Assembly (NCBI RefSeq): GCF_001316265.1 | Contig: NZ_BBDN01000008.1 | Location: 62,001-126,000 of the forward strand | Origin: Vulcanisaeta sp. JCM 16159 | Lineage (GTDB): Archaea; Thermoproteota; Thermoprotei; Thermoproteales; Thermocladiaceae | Length of the DNA stretch: 64,000 nt | Direction: 5' to 3' | In this document: in pieces, positions 48,655 to 57,792 of the stretch | How the letters are laid out: every line of letters begins with the position of its first letter | Position numbering within the stretch: the first letter of the stretch is position 1 | The notes under the pieces: generated by a model | Databases searched by the model: none | What the model was told of the DNA's origin: nothing | The model's input: the letters and a program-made list of their open reading frames with translations, nothing else | Position numbers and translations under genes: made by a program

Positions 48655-48939
48655 ATGAAGGTTCAGGTTAAGTTCTTGGCATCATTATACGACATAACCA
48701 AGGTACTTAAGACTGAGCTTAACATACCCGATAATGCGACGGTTAAGGATTTGATTCAATTCATTGATAATTCAGTAAGTCCCAACTTCTCAAAGATCAT
48801 ATTGGATGATGATGGTAAGCTTAAGGATCAATACGTGATCCTGGTTAATGGTAGATCGATAGATTTTCTAAATGGCTTAAGCACGAAGTTATCTAATGGC
48901 GATGAGATAGTATTTCTACCACCTGCTGGTGGAGGCTAA
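48655..48939 (+). CDS. MoaD-like protein 2 (sulfur-carrier tail PPAGGG)
   Basis: About 95 residues, similar throughout to the preceding protein: KVQVKFLASLYDITKVLKTELNIPDNATVKDLIQFIDNSVSPNFSKIILDDDGKLKDQYVILVNGRSIDFLNGLSTKLSNGDEIVFLPPAGGG. The GG terminus is the thiocarboxylation site used for molybdopterin synthesis or, in archaeal SAMP-type systems, tRNA thiolation and protein conjugation. ATG 48655 is about 28 nt after CTTTTTAAAC, so it is transcribed on its own promoter. Confidence 0.88.
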   Translation: MKVQVKFLASLYDITKVLKTELNIPDNATVKDLIQFIDNSVSPNFSKIILDDDGKLKDQYVILVNGRSIDFLNGLSTKLSNGDEIVFLPPAGGG

Positions 48940-48964
48940 GAGATATTTGTAATTAATTTGCATG

Positions 48965-50070
48965 CTATGAATTATTTCTATCCTGGTCCTCATTAGAGGC
49001 CTCAAGAATCCATGAGGGTGTTGATAAAATGGCTACGTAACCACCGAACGTCTGTGTCAGTGTCAGGTTTTCCTCAACGGACTTGGGCATTACGAATAAT
49101 TCAATGTCTCTTCTTCCCTTAAGCGTTAGTGTTAGATTCATTATCTCATCCTCGCCAACATCCTCACTAACAATAACCACCTTAGCAATACCCTTCTTGA
49201 CCGCATCCATCACGGAATCCTTACCATAGATTAGGTACTCGGGTTTCTTAACGGCTAGGTACATTATTTCCTCCATTAATTTCTTAGCCTTAACGTACTC
49301 GGTCTCCTTAAGCTTATCCTCAGCGTTCCTAATAGCCTCAAGGACACCACCAATGTCCGCGCAACATGCCGATACGATGGCGATGACCTTATCCCTAATC
49401 CTATGGTCAAGCTCACCCTCCTCAAGGAACTCCTCCTTCGTAGGTCCAGGCCCAGCAACAACAATGCCTTTAGGCTTGGTATTTCAGTAAATACCTTATT
49501 GGCTCTCTCGGCAACTAACTTATAGAATGTCTCGGCTAGGTGCTCTGTCTGTCTCTTGTACCTAAGGGCTGACTGGCCGCCGGCAGCGTGCTTATTTGGT
49601 ACGAAGAACTCTACCTTATCGACAATCTCCCAGTAATTACCTCTCAGCAATGCGATGACGGCCTCACCTCTCTCAATCACTATTATGCCATAGGTATCGC
49701 TGCTCTTAACCATGCCCTCAAGTATCTCCGTGTGAAATGAGGTATCGCATATGTACTTGAAAGTTGATACTGGTATTGGTGGTATTATTGCGTGAAAAAC
49801 CCACTCATAATTGCCTGGGTTTATCATGTGGAAGCCTGCGAATATGGCCAGTCCATTCTCTGGGGCCTTTGAAATACCCTTTATTGAATTTATAATCCTC
49901 TCGAGCGCGTCCTGAACATGAGTCCTAGTGGTCTTATCCTTAATATTACTCGCCAATGCCCACTCCTGCCTAAGCATTGACACCACATCAGGTATTGGCC
50001 TATTACCGTTGATGTATAGGCTTATAAGCGTCGTTGCATAGCCCCTATACTTCTTGAGTAGGTTTATCAT
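48965..50070 (-). CDS. prf1: Peptide chain release factor aRF1, frameshifted
   Basis: Recognises all three stop codons and triggers peptidyl-tRNA hydrolysis. Domain 1 carries ALASNIKDKTTRTHVQDALERI, an NIKD variant of the NIKS motif. Domain 2 has the catalytic GGQ in NKHAAGGQSALRYKRQTEHLAETFYKLVAERANKVF. The frame changes at about 49480: EIPSLK continues as GIVVAGPGPTKEEFLEEGELDHRIRDKVI in the next frame and on to YGKDSVMDAVKKGIAKVVIVSEDVGEDEI in domain 3. About 368 residues, as expected for archaea. Single copy and essential, so the frame break is surely an indel. Confidence 0.95.
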
Positions 50071-50161
50071 TATTTTCAGTTCCGAGAAATCCTTTATTCC
50101 AGGGCATCAACCATACTATGGATGGTAAGGACTATTGCATTTAAAAGTCTTTTGCTTTTAG

Positions 50162-51350
50162 TTAAAGCATCTCAATGGCTACAGCCGTAGCGCCGCCGGT
50201 ACCATGACACAACGCAGCCACCCCCCTCCTTCCACCTACATGCATTAATGCCGATATTAACGTTGTAACTATCCTGGCGCCGCTCGCGCCGAGTGGATGG
50301 CCCAGGGCTATTGCGCCTCCGAATATGTTCATCTTATCATAGGGTATACCCAACTCCTTATTCATTAGGACATTAACTACGGCAAAGGCTCATTAATCTC
50401 AAAAACATCAACATCATTAATACTCCAGCCAACCTTACTCAATAGTTTCCTGATCACGTAAATTGGCGCCTCTGGGAATCTCCAGGGCTCGAGCATATGC
50501 CATGCATAACCAACAATCCTTGCAATGGGCTTTAAACCAACCTCCTTAGCCTTATCCATAGTGGTTAACAATAGCGCCGCAGCACCGTCAGACAATTGCG
50601 ATGAATTCCCAGCTGTATGTAGGCCATTTGGCCCGAAGGCTGGTTTTAACTTAGCCAACTTCTCTAGGCTTGTGTCGGGCCTAATGCCTCATCCCTATCC
50701 AAGTAAACCCTCTCTCCATTTACCACGGTATCGATGGGCTCAAGCTCGAGGTAGTACTTATTCTCCGTAGCCCTCAAAGCCCTCATATGGCTCTCATACG
50801 CTACCTTATCGAGTTCCTCCCTGGTTATTTCATGCTCCATGGCTACCTTATCGGCTTCCTGACCCATGAGCATCATGTTAGTAGGATCCATCAATCCATC
50901 ATGAATCATCAAGTCCATGATTTTCAAATCCTTACCAATCAAGTGCTTGATCCCCCACCTAGTCTCATGCGGTAATGCGAGTGGTTGCGTGCTCATTGAC
51001 TCGGCGCCGCCAGCAATTGCCATATTAATATCGCCAACCTTAAGGGCCCTGACGACCTCGATAATCGCCTGCATTCCCGATGAGCAAACCCTATTAACGG
51101 TAAATGCGCTGACTTCTATCGGTAATCCAGCAAGTAATGCCGCAAACCTACTGAGGTTCTGTCCCATGCCACCCTGGAGTGTTGATCCAAAGACAACCTC
51201 ATCAATCAGTTTACCATCAATACCCGTCCTCTTAATCAACGCCTTTATTGTCTCGGCCGCTAGGTAGGGTGTCTTCACGTTCTTAAACGCGCCGCCGAAT
51301 TTACCAATCGGTGTCCTTACGAAACCCGTAATGACTACTTCCTGGCTCAT
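50162..51350 (-). CDS. Thiolase (acetyl-CoA C-acetyltransferase), frameshifted
   Basis: Condenses two acetyl-CoA (or cleaves beta-ketoacyl-CoA). The active-site Cys is in FTVNRVCSSGMQAIIEVVRAL; the other catalytic residues are in IFGGAIALGHPLGASGARI (His) and AALCHGTGGATAVAIEML (Cys-His). Frame changes at about 50690 (DRDEAL to RPDTSLEKLAKLKPAFGPNG) and about 50388 (EINEPFAVVN). About 395 residues, the normal size. The DUF35 zinc/OB partner common for archaeal thiolases of the mevalonate pathway is not adjacent. Its upstream neighbours encode GGPP synthase and isopentenyl phosphate kinase on the other strand, so an isoprenoid link is possible but a degradative role is equally open. Confidence 0.92.
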
Positions 51351-51498
51351 ACACGCTTAATCATTAGCTAAGCAATATTAAGCTTTGTCCATAGTTAATA
51401 ATTAACATGTGTTTTCAATCATAAGCTAATTTCTATTCAACAGTTAAAAAATGTCGTGGGCATCATAAGGATATAACTTAATTACTTTAGTATGAATC

Positions 51499-52539
51499 GT
51501 GGATTCAATGGACATTTTGGAGAAGCTTCATAGCCTCTATGGACGCGAAATCGACGAACAATTAATCAAATACCTAAGTAGGGAAGTTAGCGAGGAGTTT
51601 AGGGATGCCGTGATTTACCAAGTATCCACTGGCGGTAAGAGGTTAAGGCCGTTAATGACGCTGACGGCCGCAAGGGCCTGCGGCGGTGATTACAAGTCTG
51701 CACTGCCGGCCGCGGCAATTGTAGAGCTAATACATAATTACTCCCTGATATATGACGACATTATTGACGAGGCATTACTAAGGAGAAATAAGCCAACAGT
51801 CAGGGCCAAGTACGGCGATAACGCAGCCATACTAATCGGCATATGGTATAGGGAGGCCATTGAGGAGGCAATACTCGAGACCAGGGACCCAATAGCCTTT
51901 GCGAGGGAGACTGCACGTACAATACGCGCAATAGATGAGGGTGAGCGTCTCGATATATTGCTTGAGTATGCAGGGCGTAGAGACCCCTACTTCGCCGAGA
52001 ATAGGTTGGGGCCTAGGCTATTGAGTGATTGGGAGGCCCTGTATAACACCTACGTGAAGATGATAAGCCTAAAGACAGCCGCCTTAATAAGGACGGCCGT
52101 GATCTTCGGTGCGATGTCTGCCAACGCGCAGCATTGCATAAAACCGCTGTCTGACTATGGCACGTACCTAGGACTCGCCTTCCAGGTGCTAGATGATATA
52201 TTAGATATTTTTGGTGATGTTAGGAAATTCGGTAAGGAGATTGGTAAGGACATTAAGGAGCATAAGTTAGGTAATGCAGTAGTTGTCATGGCCCTGAGGG
52301 AATTAAGTGATAAGGATAGGGAGGAGTTATTGAGTATTCTTGGTAGGGTTACTGTCACGAACGATGACGTTAAAAGGGCTGTGGAGATAATATCTAAGAC
52401 AAATGCTAGGGATAATGCGTTGAAGATGGCTATGGAATTCGCGGAGAAATCTGAGAGAGCATTAAGTGAATTGAGTAAGAATGAATTTGTCGATGATCTT
52501 AGGGAAATACTGAGATTCACGGTGACTAGAGAATTCTAG
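51499..52539 (+). CDS. Geranylgeranyl diphosphate synthase / short-chain polyprenyl synthase
   Basis: Makes C20 (or longer) prenyl diphosphates for archaeal ether lipids. The first aspartate-rich motif is LIYDDIIDEALLRRNKPT and the second is LAFQVLDDILDIFGD; GKRLRPLMTLTAARACGG binds the substrate phosphate. 346 residues, intact. GTG 51499 is about 26 nt from ATAACTTA; ATG 51508 is alternative. It is followed by the isopentenyl phosphate kinase gene after 85 nt, giving an isoprenoid pair. Product length cannot be fixed from the sequence alone; the residues before the first DDxxD (ELIHNYSL) fit the GGPP class. Confidence 0.93.
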   Translation: MDSMDILEKLHSLYGREIDEQLIKYLSREVSEEFRDAVIYQVSTGGKRLRPLMTLTAARACGGDYKSALPAAAIVELIHNYSLIYDDIIDEALLRRNKPTVRAKYGDNAAILIGIWYREAIEEAILETRDPIAFARETARTIRAIDEGERLDILLEYAGRRDPYFAENRLGPRLLSDWEALYNTYVKMISLKTAALIRTAVIFGAMSANAQHCIKPLSDYGTYLGLAFQVLDDILDIFGDVRKFGKEIGKDIKEHKLGNAVVVMALRELSDKDREELLSILGRVTVTNDDVKRAVEIISKTNARDNALKMAMEFAEKSERALSELSKNEFVDDLREILRFTVTREF

Positions 52540-52624
52540 TTTTAATACTAACGCATTAAATCAACGGTGTACCCTATATGCTTAATAAGGCTAGGCTTAC
52601 GGTATTAATTACAGGAGATACGTA

Positions 52625-53388
52625 ATGCGTCTATTCATAATAAAGCTCGGAGGTAGCGCAATAAGTGATAAATCAAGGCCACTTAGTTATAGGGAGGACT
52701 GGGTAAGGAGTTTAGGTAATCTGCTCAATGCAAGGTTGAGGACAGGTGATAGGTTTATACTGATTCACGGAGGCGGTAGCTTCGCCCATCCCCTGGCCCT
52801 AGCCTATGGGTTAAGTAAGTACAGGGACTATGACCAGTTAGTGGGTATTTCATTTACGTCCGCGGTACTTAATTACCTAAGTATGAAGGTAACGCTTACA
52901 TTAGCCTCTGTCGCTTACCTATTTATCCCTTAAGGACAGGGTCCATCTACATTATCAAGGACGGTAAGCCACAATTACTGATAGGCCCAATGCACATGAT
53001 AGAGCTGATAAGTAGAGGTGTAATACCCATGCTTTATGGAGATGTTGTGGTAAGCGACGAAGGCTTCTCAATAATTAGCGGTGATGATTTAATGCTTGAC
53101 CTAGGCGCGAAATTAAGGCCTTCCGCATCGATATTCCTGACTGATGTACCTGGAATACTTGATACTAATGGCAATGTGGTTAGGGAATTAACTGAGCAAT
53201 CAGTAATTAATGAGAGGGATGCACGACATATTGATGTAACGGGTGGGCTAATGAGGAAGGTTCGATCTGCAATAGAGCTGGCTAGGTATACAAGGACATA
53301 CCTATGCGCGATCTGGGATTTAGGATCAATAAGTAGGATCTTTAATAATGAGGAACCGATTAATTGCACGAGGTTTCTGCCTGATTAA
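52625..53388 (+). CDS. ipk: Isopentenyl phosphate kinase, frameshifted
   Basis: Phosphorylates isopentenyl phosphate to IPP in the archaeal mevalonate pathway. Amino-acid-kinase fold: FIIKLGGSAISDKSRPLSYR, HGGGSFAHPLALAYGL with the catalytic His, then after a frame change at about 52915 GLPIYPLRTGSIYIIKDGKPQLLIGPMHMIELISRGVIPMLYGDVVVSDE, SGDDLMLDLGAKLRP and FLTDVPGILDTNGNV. About 254 residues. A GGAG Shine-Dalgarno-like site lies 9 nt before ATG 52625. Its stop shares TTAA with the convergent gene (4-nt overlap). It supports an alternative mevalonate route as in other archaea. Confidence 0.92.
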
Positions 53389-54092
53389 TTACTCTTCATA
53401 AATAATGTATTACTTAGGTACGTATTATTTAAGAGCTGCGGGCCATATATTATTCCCGAGGCACTCACGTTATCGTGAGGCTTAATAAGTATCAGTAATG
53501 GGGGATAAACATTGCTTTCATTGATACCTAGCTTATTTAGTAACTGAAGTAGCAATGTTTCATAACCGAGGATAGTTTGCGATTCATATGTGTAATTGCC
53601 CCAAAATGCCGTTGCAATGATAAAATTCGTAGATCCGAGATTGAGATCACAAAGCTGATTCACGTTATACTCAAATTGCTGAATTTCTGATATTGATGCA
53701 GGCTCTGTTGTTGGGGGATAGGGAAACACTACGATTATCACGTTGTATCCATAGTAATGCGTGGCGTTGTAGAGCACGGGCCAAACATTGCAGTAGCTGC
53801 CGATTAAGCGTGGATAATTCAATGTTATGTACATTAGTATGGGTTTCGTATTACTCACATTTGTTATTGAATAAATAGGAGCGTAATTATTGTATGGATT
53901 CATTAATTCTAAAAGCATGTTTTCAGTAATAACAGTAGTATTGTATTCGGTTGGTCCTGAGATGTGTATCATGCCAAGTAGGAAAGAATACGCTACGAAA
54001 GCAGCCTCTGCAAATATTATTAACGCTAATGATAAATAGAAATACTTTCCTTTGCGTCTTTGGGTTCTTTTCGTCTTTTTGGGTTTTGCCAT
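53385..54092 (-). CDS. Membrane-anchored extracellular protein of unknown function
   Basis: 235 residues. The N-terminus is very basic (AKPKKTKRTQRRKGK), then one transmembrane helix (YFYLSLALIIFAEAAFVAYSFLLG), then an external domain with several sequons. The domain has PILMYITLNYPRLIGSYCNVWPVLYNATHYYGYNVIIVVFPYPP and FIIATAFWGNYTYESQTILGYETLLLQLLNKLGI, which could be a thioredoxin-like fold without the CxxC. Only two Cys residues are present in it. Not recognised. ATG 54092; intact. Confidence 0.65.
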   Translation of the reverse strand: MAKPKKTKRTQRRKGKYFYLSLALIIFAEAAFVAYSFLLGMIHISGPTEYNTTVITENMLLELMNPYNNYAPIYSITNVSNTKPILMYITLNYPRLIGSYCNVWPVLYNATHYYGYNVIIVVFPYPPTTEPASISEIQQFEYNVNQLCDLNLGSTNFIIATAFWGNYTYESQTILGYETLLLQLLNKLGINESNVYPPLLILIKPHDNVSASGIIYGPQLLNNTYLSNTLFMKSN

Positions 54093-54182
54093 GATCGATG
54101 TAGGTATCTTATAGTAAATTTATTAGGTTAACTCTCCTCAAGTCCTAAAACTTTATAACCAATTAATTAATATGTCTCAGTA

Positions 54183-54806
54183 ATGAAGGCGTTGGCATTG
54201 CACGGCTTTGGTTCAAGTCCCGAGAAGATAAACTGGCTCACGGGCCCGCTCAAGGCATTAAACCTGGAGGTAATAACACCAACCTATAGGGATTTTGAGG
54301 ACGGCCTTAATAAGGTTAGTGAGTTATTACGGGGAGCGAACAATAGGTATATCCTTGCAGGGCACTCAATGGGTGGTTCAATAGCCTTGCTTGCTGCGTC
54401 AACGCTTAGTAATGTTGCCTGTGCAATATCTGTATCAGGGCCGACCGATAGATTAGCACAGATTAGATGGCTGCTCGCGGGCGAGCCTGGCAGTATTAGG
54501 CGGAGGACTTATGAGGAGTTGGCAAAGATCGATAGTAGGCAAGTCACGGAGGAATTCCTAATAAAGACCTCGCCAATAAATTACCTAAGGCCTAATTTAC
54601 CACCAATACTCTTAATACACGGTACTAATGACGAGTTAGTGAATATTAAGCAGGTGGAAAATTACTATGAGAAGGCTAAATTCCTTAGTAATGTTATTGA
54701 GCTAATACGAGTTGAGGGCATGCCGCATACGCCCAGGGGTAAGGATATTAAGGTAATAGCAGGGTCTATTGAAGGCTTTATACGGAAATATTGCATAAAT
54801 ATTTGA
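54183..54806 (+). CDS. Alpha/beta hydrolase
   Basis: Serine hydrolase of about 207 residues. The oxyanion strand is MKALALHGFGSSPEKINWL, the nucleophile elbow ILAGHSMGGSIALLAAS, the acidic residue is in LLIHGTNDELVN and the catalytic His in VEGMPHTPRG. The family resembles small archaeal esterases or dienelactone-hydrolase-like proteins. Start ATG 54183 is about 28 nt from CTTTATAACC. Intact frame. Substrate unknown. Confidence 0.88.
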   Translation: MKALALHGFGSSPEKINWLTGPLKALNLEVITPTYRDFEDGLNKVSELLRGANNRYILAGHSMGGSIALLAASTLSNVACAISVSGPTDRLAQIRWLLAGEPGSIRRRTYEELAKIDSRQVTEEFLIKTSPINYLRPNLPPILLIHGTNDELVNIKQVENYYEKAKFLSNVIELIRVEGMPHTPRGKDIKVIAGSIEGFIRKYCINI

Positions 54807-54833
54807 TTTAAAAAGTAAGGTCTTAGAATGGTG

Positions 54834-55127
54834 CTAGTCGGCTACGTAGGTTTCTAGGTGTGATTCCTCATCTATGTACGGTATTTTCACTAACTTATGC
54901 CCCTTATGGAGCGGTAATAGGGATTTATGTATCATCGTTTTACAATCAACACACCAGTAAAACTCATCCTCATTACCTTCCTCGTTAAATTCCATGAAGA
55001 ATGGGCATTGCCACTCGGTCATGACTAACCTCATGTAGTATGGACTATCCTTGTTCATGCAAATGCCAATATTGTCGTGTAGCTCATGAAGTCTAAAGTA
55101 CCTACAATTAATGCATTTAATCTCCAT
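54834..55127 (-). CDS. Small zinc-finger protein
   Basis: 97 residues starting EIKCINCRYFRLHELHDNIGICMNKDS. The first site has CxxC and a following Cys/His. A second site near the C-terminus is FYWCVDCKTMIHKSLLPLHKGHKLVKI, which resembles a B-box-like CxxC...HxxGH pattern. Such tandem zinc sites suggest protein or RNA binding. I use ATG 55127 instead of the longer frame to 55205, because the upstream part lacks conservation signals and a TATA-like stretch (TAAGTAAAAT) is about 24 nt before it. Function unknown. Confidence 0.7.
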   Translation of the reverse strand: MEIKCINCRYFRLHELHDNIGICMNKDSPYYMRLVMTEWQCPFFMEFNEEGNEDEFYWCVDCKTMIHKSLLPLHKGHKLVKIPYIDEESHLETYVAD

Positions 55128-55252
55128 AATTTCACCCATTATTTTACTTATAGCTAGAATTAATAAATCTGTCGCAAAATGCATAAGCGGTATTTCTCTA
55201 TTCATGCCTATAGATAATAATGCTTAAATTTTCATCATAGTTCAAATATAAT

Positions 55253-56232
55253 ATGAAGCTAACAATAGTAAGCGGGAGGGAGGTTGATGAAGTGCTTGAT
55301 AGTACTGACGGTGTTACGGGATTAATAAATGCCATAGCCACAGCCTTTAGGGATTACAGCTCTGGTAAAGTTAGGATGCCTCAAAGAACGGTTATTCACC
55401 TTGATAATGACTGGTGGGGCGTCATGCCCTGCGGTGCACGTAACCTTGGATTCTCCGTGAAAATAGTCAATGTTATTGAGAGTAATAAAGTGCGTGGTTT
55501 ACCAACGACACAGGGAATAGTCGTACTTATGGATGATATTACGGGACAGCCAATGGCAGTCATCGATGGCACGGCATTAACGGCGTGGAGAACCGCGGCC
55601 GCGACTGCGGTATCGATTAAGTACCTAGCACGGAGTACGGACAATCTGGCAATAATAGGCGCCGGGTTACAGGCTAGGTACCATGTATTACTACTATCCA
55701 GGGCCTTCCCCATTAAGAGAATACTCATATATTCGAGGACGAGGGAGAAAGTTGTTGAATTAGCGAAATTAGCCCAGGGTAGGGGCATTGATGCGGTGGC
55801 CACGGATTCAAGCCATGACGCCATTAGGCAGGCCGACGTAGTAATAACGGCAACGACTAGTAGGGAACCAGTCATTCACGGGTCATGGCTACACGAGGCA
55901 TGCACCTAGTGTCAATTGGTGCGCCTGAGGTTGATGCCAGGGAGTTGGATGATGATGTTTTACGGAGGGCTTCGGTAATTGTTGTTGATTCGCGCATCGC
56001 GGTAATGAATGAGACTGGTGATGTAATAATTCCTATGAAAAATGGATTAATTTCTGAAAAGAATTTAATTGAAATTGGTGAGATAATAAGCGGGGTAAGG
56101 AATGGTAGGTCCAGGGATATGGACATTACGTTGTTTAAGTCGGTGGGTATTGCGGTTGAGGATCTCGCCGCTGCATCATACATATACGGCTTAGTGAAAA
56201 GTAGGAATATAGGCATAACTGTAGAAATATAA
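55253..56232 (+). CDS. Ornithine cyclodeaminase / mu-crystallin family protein, frameshifted
   Basis: NAD(P)-dependent dehydrogenase or deaminase fold. The N-terminal domain includes MPQRTVIHLDNDWWGVMPCGARNLGFSVKIVNV; the dinucleotide site is NLAIIGAGLQARYHVLLLSRAFPIKRILIYSR; GTALTAWRTAAATAVSIKYLAR is the family hallmark. At about 55895 the frame changes, joining HGSWLH to RGMHLVSIGAPEVDARELDDDVLRRASVIVVDSR. About 326 residues. Family members act on ornithine, alanine or imines; the substrate is not determinable here. TATA GCTTAAATTTT lies about 24 nt upstream. Confidence 0.9.
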
Positions 56233-56299
56233 GTTTTAATTATATATAAATAACATAACAATTAATGTGTTCTTAAAGTGAAAAATGTTGGTAGAAAAG

Positions 56300-56340
56300 G
56301 TTTATAAAGAAACTCTGTGACACTGATGTTGGTGATTAAC
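56300..56340 (+). promoter_or_regulatory. Promoter-leader with GTGACACTG palindrome and SD, before the TrmB-like gene
   Basis: TTTATAAA (56301-56308) is followed by GTGACACTG at about 56317-56325 and by TTGGTGATTAA (56329-56339), then GTG 56341. GTGACAC is symmetric (GTG-A-CAC), at the expected transcription start, and GGTGAT matches the anti-Shine-Dalgarno. The same arrangement precedes the MIP18-like gene on the other strand at 57793-57835. Confidence 0.55.
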
Positions 56341-56781
56341 GTGGTGTCTCTCATAACAATTAAGGAGAAGAGTACCGAAGAGATCCTTGAGGATGTCGAC
56401 ATCAAGTACATCCTAAGGTGCATACTTAGGCTCTCACCAACCGAGGTTGAGATTTATTACCTATTGCAGAATAAGGCTAAGGAGCCACTAACCGTGGCTG
56501 AAATAGCCAAGGAAATGAATAAGTCAAGAAGCACAATAGAGAGGTCCCTCGTTAAGCTTGTCCAGCTCGGCCTAATCGCCAGAAGGCCGGTGCTGGCTAA
56601 GAATGGAGGCTATACGTATGTATACTACACAAAGCCAATAGACTATGTCAAGCAGAAACTATTGCAATTAATTAATGCTTACTATGAGAAATCGAAGCAA
56701 TTAATTGAGAATCTAACATCAGCCGCTTTAATTGAGTCATTGAATAGCATGGCTACTGAGGAGGCGCAAAATAATAATTAA
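56341..56781 (+). CDS. TrmB-like winged-helix transcriptional regulator
   Basis: About 147 residues. The DNA-binding domain reads KYILRCILRLSPTEVEIYYLLQNKAKEPLTVAEIAKEMNKSRSTIERSLVKLVQLGLIARRPVLAKNGGYTYVYYTKP, with the helix-turn-helix in LTVAEIAKEMNKSRSTIERSLVKLVQLGLI and a wing. A C-terminal helix (VKQKLLQLINAYYEKSKQLIENL) probably dimerises. I chose GTG 56341 because the Shine-Dalgarno GGTGAT is 6 nt upstream and the leader matches that of the MIP18-like gene; upstream ATG 56326 would place the shared leader inside the coding region. The protein could bind the palindrome in both leaders (inference). Confidence 0.83.
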   Translation: MVSLITIKEKSTEEILEDVDIKYILRCILRLSPTEVEIYYLLQNKAKEPLTVAEIAKEMNKSRSTIERSLVKLVQLGLIARRPVLAKNGGYTYVYYTKPIDYVKQKLLQLINAYYEKSKQLIENLTSAALIESLNSMATEEAQNNN

Positions 56782-56815
56782 CATCAACTTGTTACGTTAC
56801 AATTCATAAATCACC

Positions 56816-57230
56816 TCATCCTAATCCTAAATCTACCGTTAAATCTCGTAATCCCTCTTCAATCTCGTACATAACAACGTTCATATCCAGTGTTTTATCG
56901 ACAATCATTATCAGTGCCAACTTACCTATGGATTTCACAATTAATAAGTTCTGTCCAAGTGATATGACTAATTCCGATAAGTTTGCCTCGTTCAATACTT
57001 TTTTTTAAATTAAGCTCAAGGTTCCTAATTGAGGATATTATTAAGGCGCCTAACCATTTAGGGTCAACATTAATATCATCCTTCATCCTTGAGTCTATTG
57101 TAAATCCATCCATGGTTACTAGGGCAACGAATTTTATTAAGTCACTTGATTCGAGGATTTCATTTAGCTTCTTTTGTACATGTTCCGTTAATGTCCTCCT
57201 TGATGAGGCGCTATTCGTTGATGATAGCAC
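56816..57230 (-). CDS. Roadblock/LC7 domain protein, frameshifted
   Basis: Small regulatory fold associated with GTPases in all domains. The first frame gives VQKKLNEILESSDLIKFVALVTMDGFTIDSRMKDDINVDPKWLGALIISSIRNLELNLKK; a T8 run at 56999-57006 causes the frame change, after which VLNEANLSELVISLGQNLLIVKSIGKLALIMIVDKTLDMNVVMYEIEEGLRDL completes the domain. About 138 residues. GTG 57230 is about 26 nt from a TTTAAAGGG element. A partner GTPase is not adjacent; GPN and other GTPases occur elsewhere in the window. Confidence 0.8.
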
Positions 57231-57315
57231 ATTTTTTTATTTTATGAGATACCCTTTAAATCTTTTATTCATAATGTAAAATACAAGCGTCTAGGTAAAT
57301 TTATGACAGAAAATA

Positions 57316-57792
57316 TTAAGTAGTGTTTTCATTAACTCCTTGCTCGTTAGTTTGGCTACCTTGTTCGCCCTGCGTCTTTAACCATTGTTCAACAATGTCA
57401 TACCCATAAATTGCCTTAAACATTTCACGCCCTAACTTCGTCATCTTTAATGGAGTCCAGGGTGGGTCAAATATAACATCAATCTCTATATCCTTTGCAT
57501 CAGGTAATGCCTGCTGTATTGCTGCGCCAACCTGGTATGCCAGGTTCTCTGATAATGGGCAACCCACGGCTGTTAGGGTCATTTTTACGTGAACAACCTT
57601 ATCATTGTCCATCGTTACTTCATAAATAAGGCCTAGGTCATAAACATTTATTGGTATTTCGGGGTCGTAGACATTACGTAAGATCTCTATCAACTCCTTA
57701 GTCTTATCACCAGGTAGGTTTGTCTTGAATATTGGTTCCTCAACTTCCTCATTGCTCATTGCATTTGTCATCTCTTCGTTAGACACTGCCAT
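57316..57792 (-). CDS. MIP18/SufT (DUF59) family iron-sulfur assembly protein
   Basis: 158 residues, intact. The DUF59 core is TKELIEILRNVYDPEIPINVYDLGLIYEVTMDNDKVVHVKMTLTAVGCPLSENLAYQVGAAIQQALPDAKDIEIDVIFDPPWTPLKMTKLGREMF, including the DPEI and the TxxGCP cysteine, which distinguish Fe-S maturation factors. It assists [4Fe-4S] cluster insertion in known homologues. An acidic N-terminal stretch and a glutamine/asparagine-rich C-terminus flank it. ATG 57792 has a leader with GGTGAT Shine-Dalgarno and the palindrome shared with the TrmB-like regulator. Confidence 0.9.
   Translation of the reverse strand: MAVSNEEMTNAMSNEEVEEPIFKTNLPGDKTKELIEILRNVYDPEIPINVYDLGLIYEVTMDNDKVVHVKMTLTAVGCPLSENLAYQVGAAIQQALPDAKDIEIDVIFDPPWTPLKMTKLGREMFKAIYGYDIVEQWLKTQGEQGSQTNEQGVNENTT

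Noticed and set aside
53461-53480. Inverted repeat CTCACG-TTAT-CGTGAG
   Set aside because: Lies within the coding region of the membrane-anchored protein and away from any promoter; six base pairs are likely by chance.
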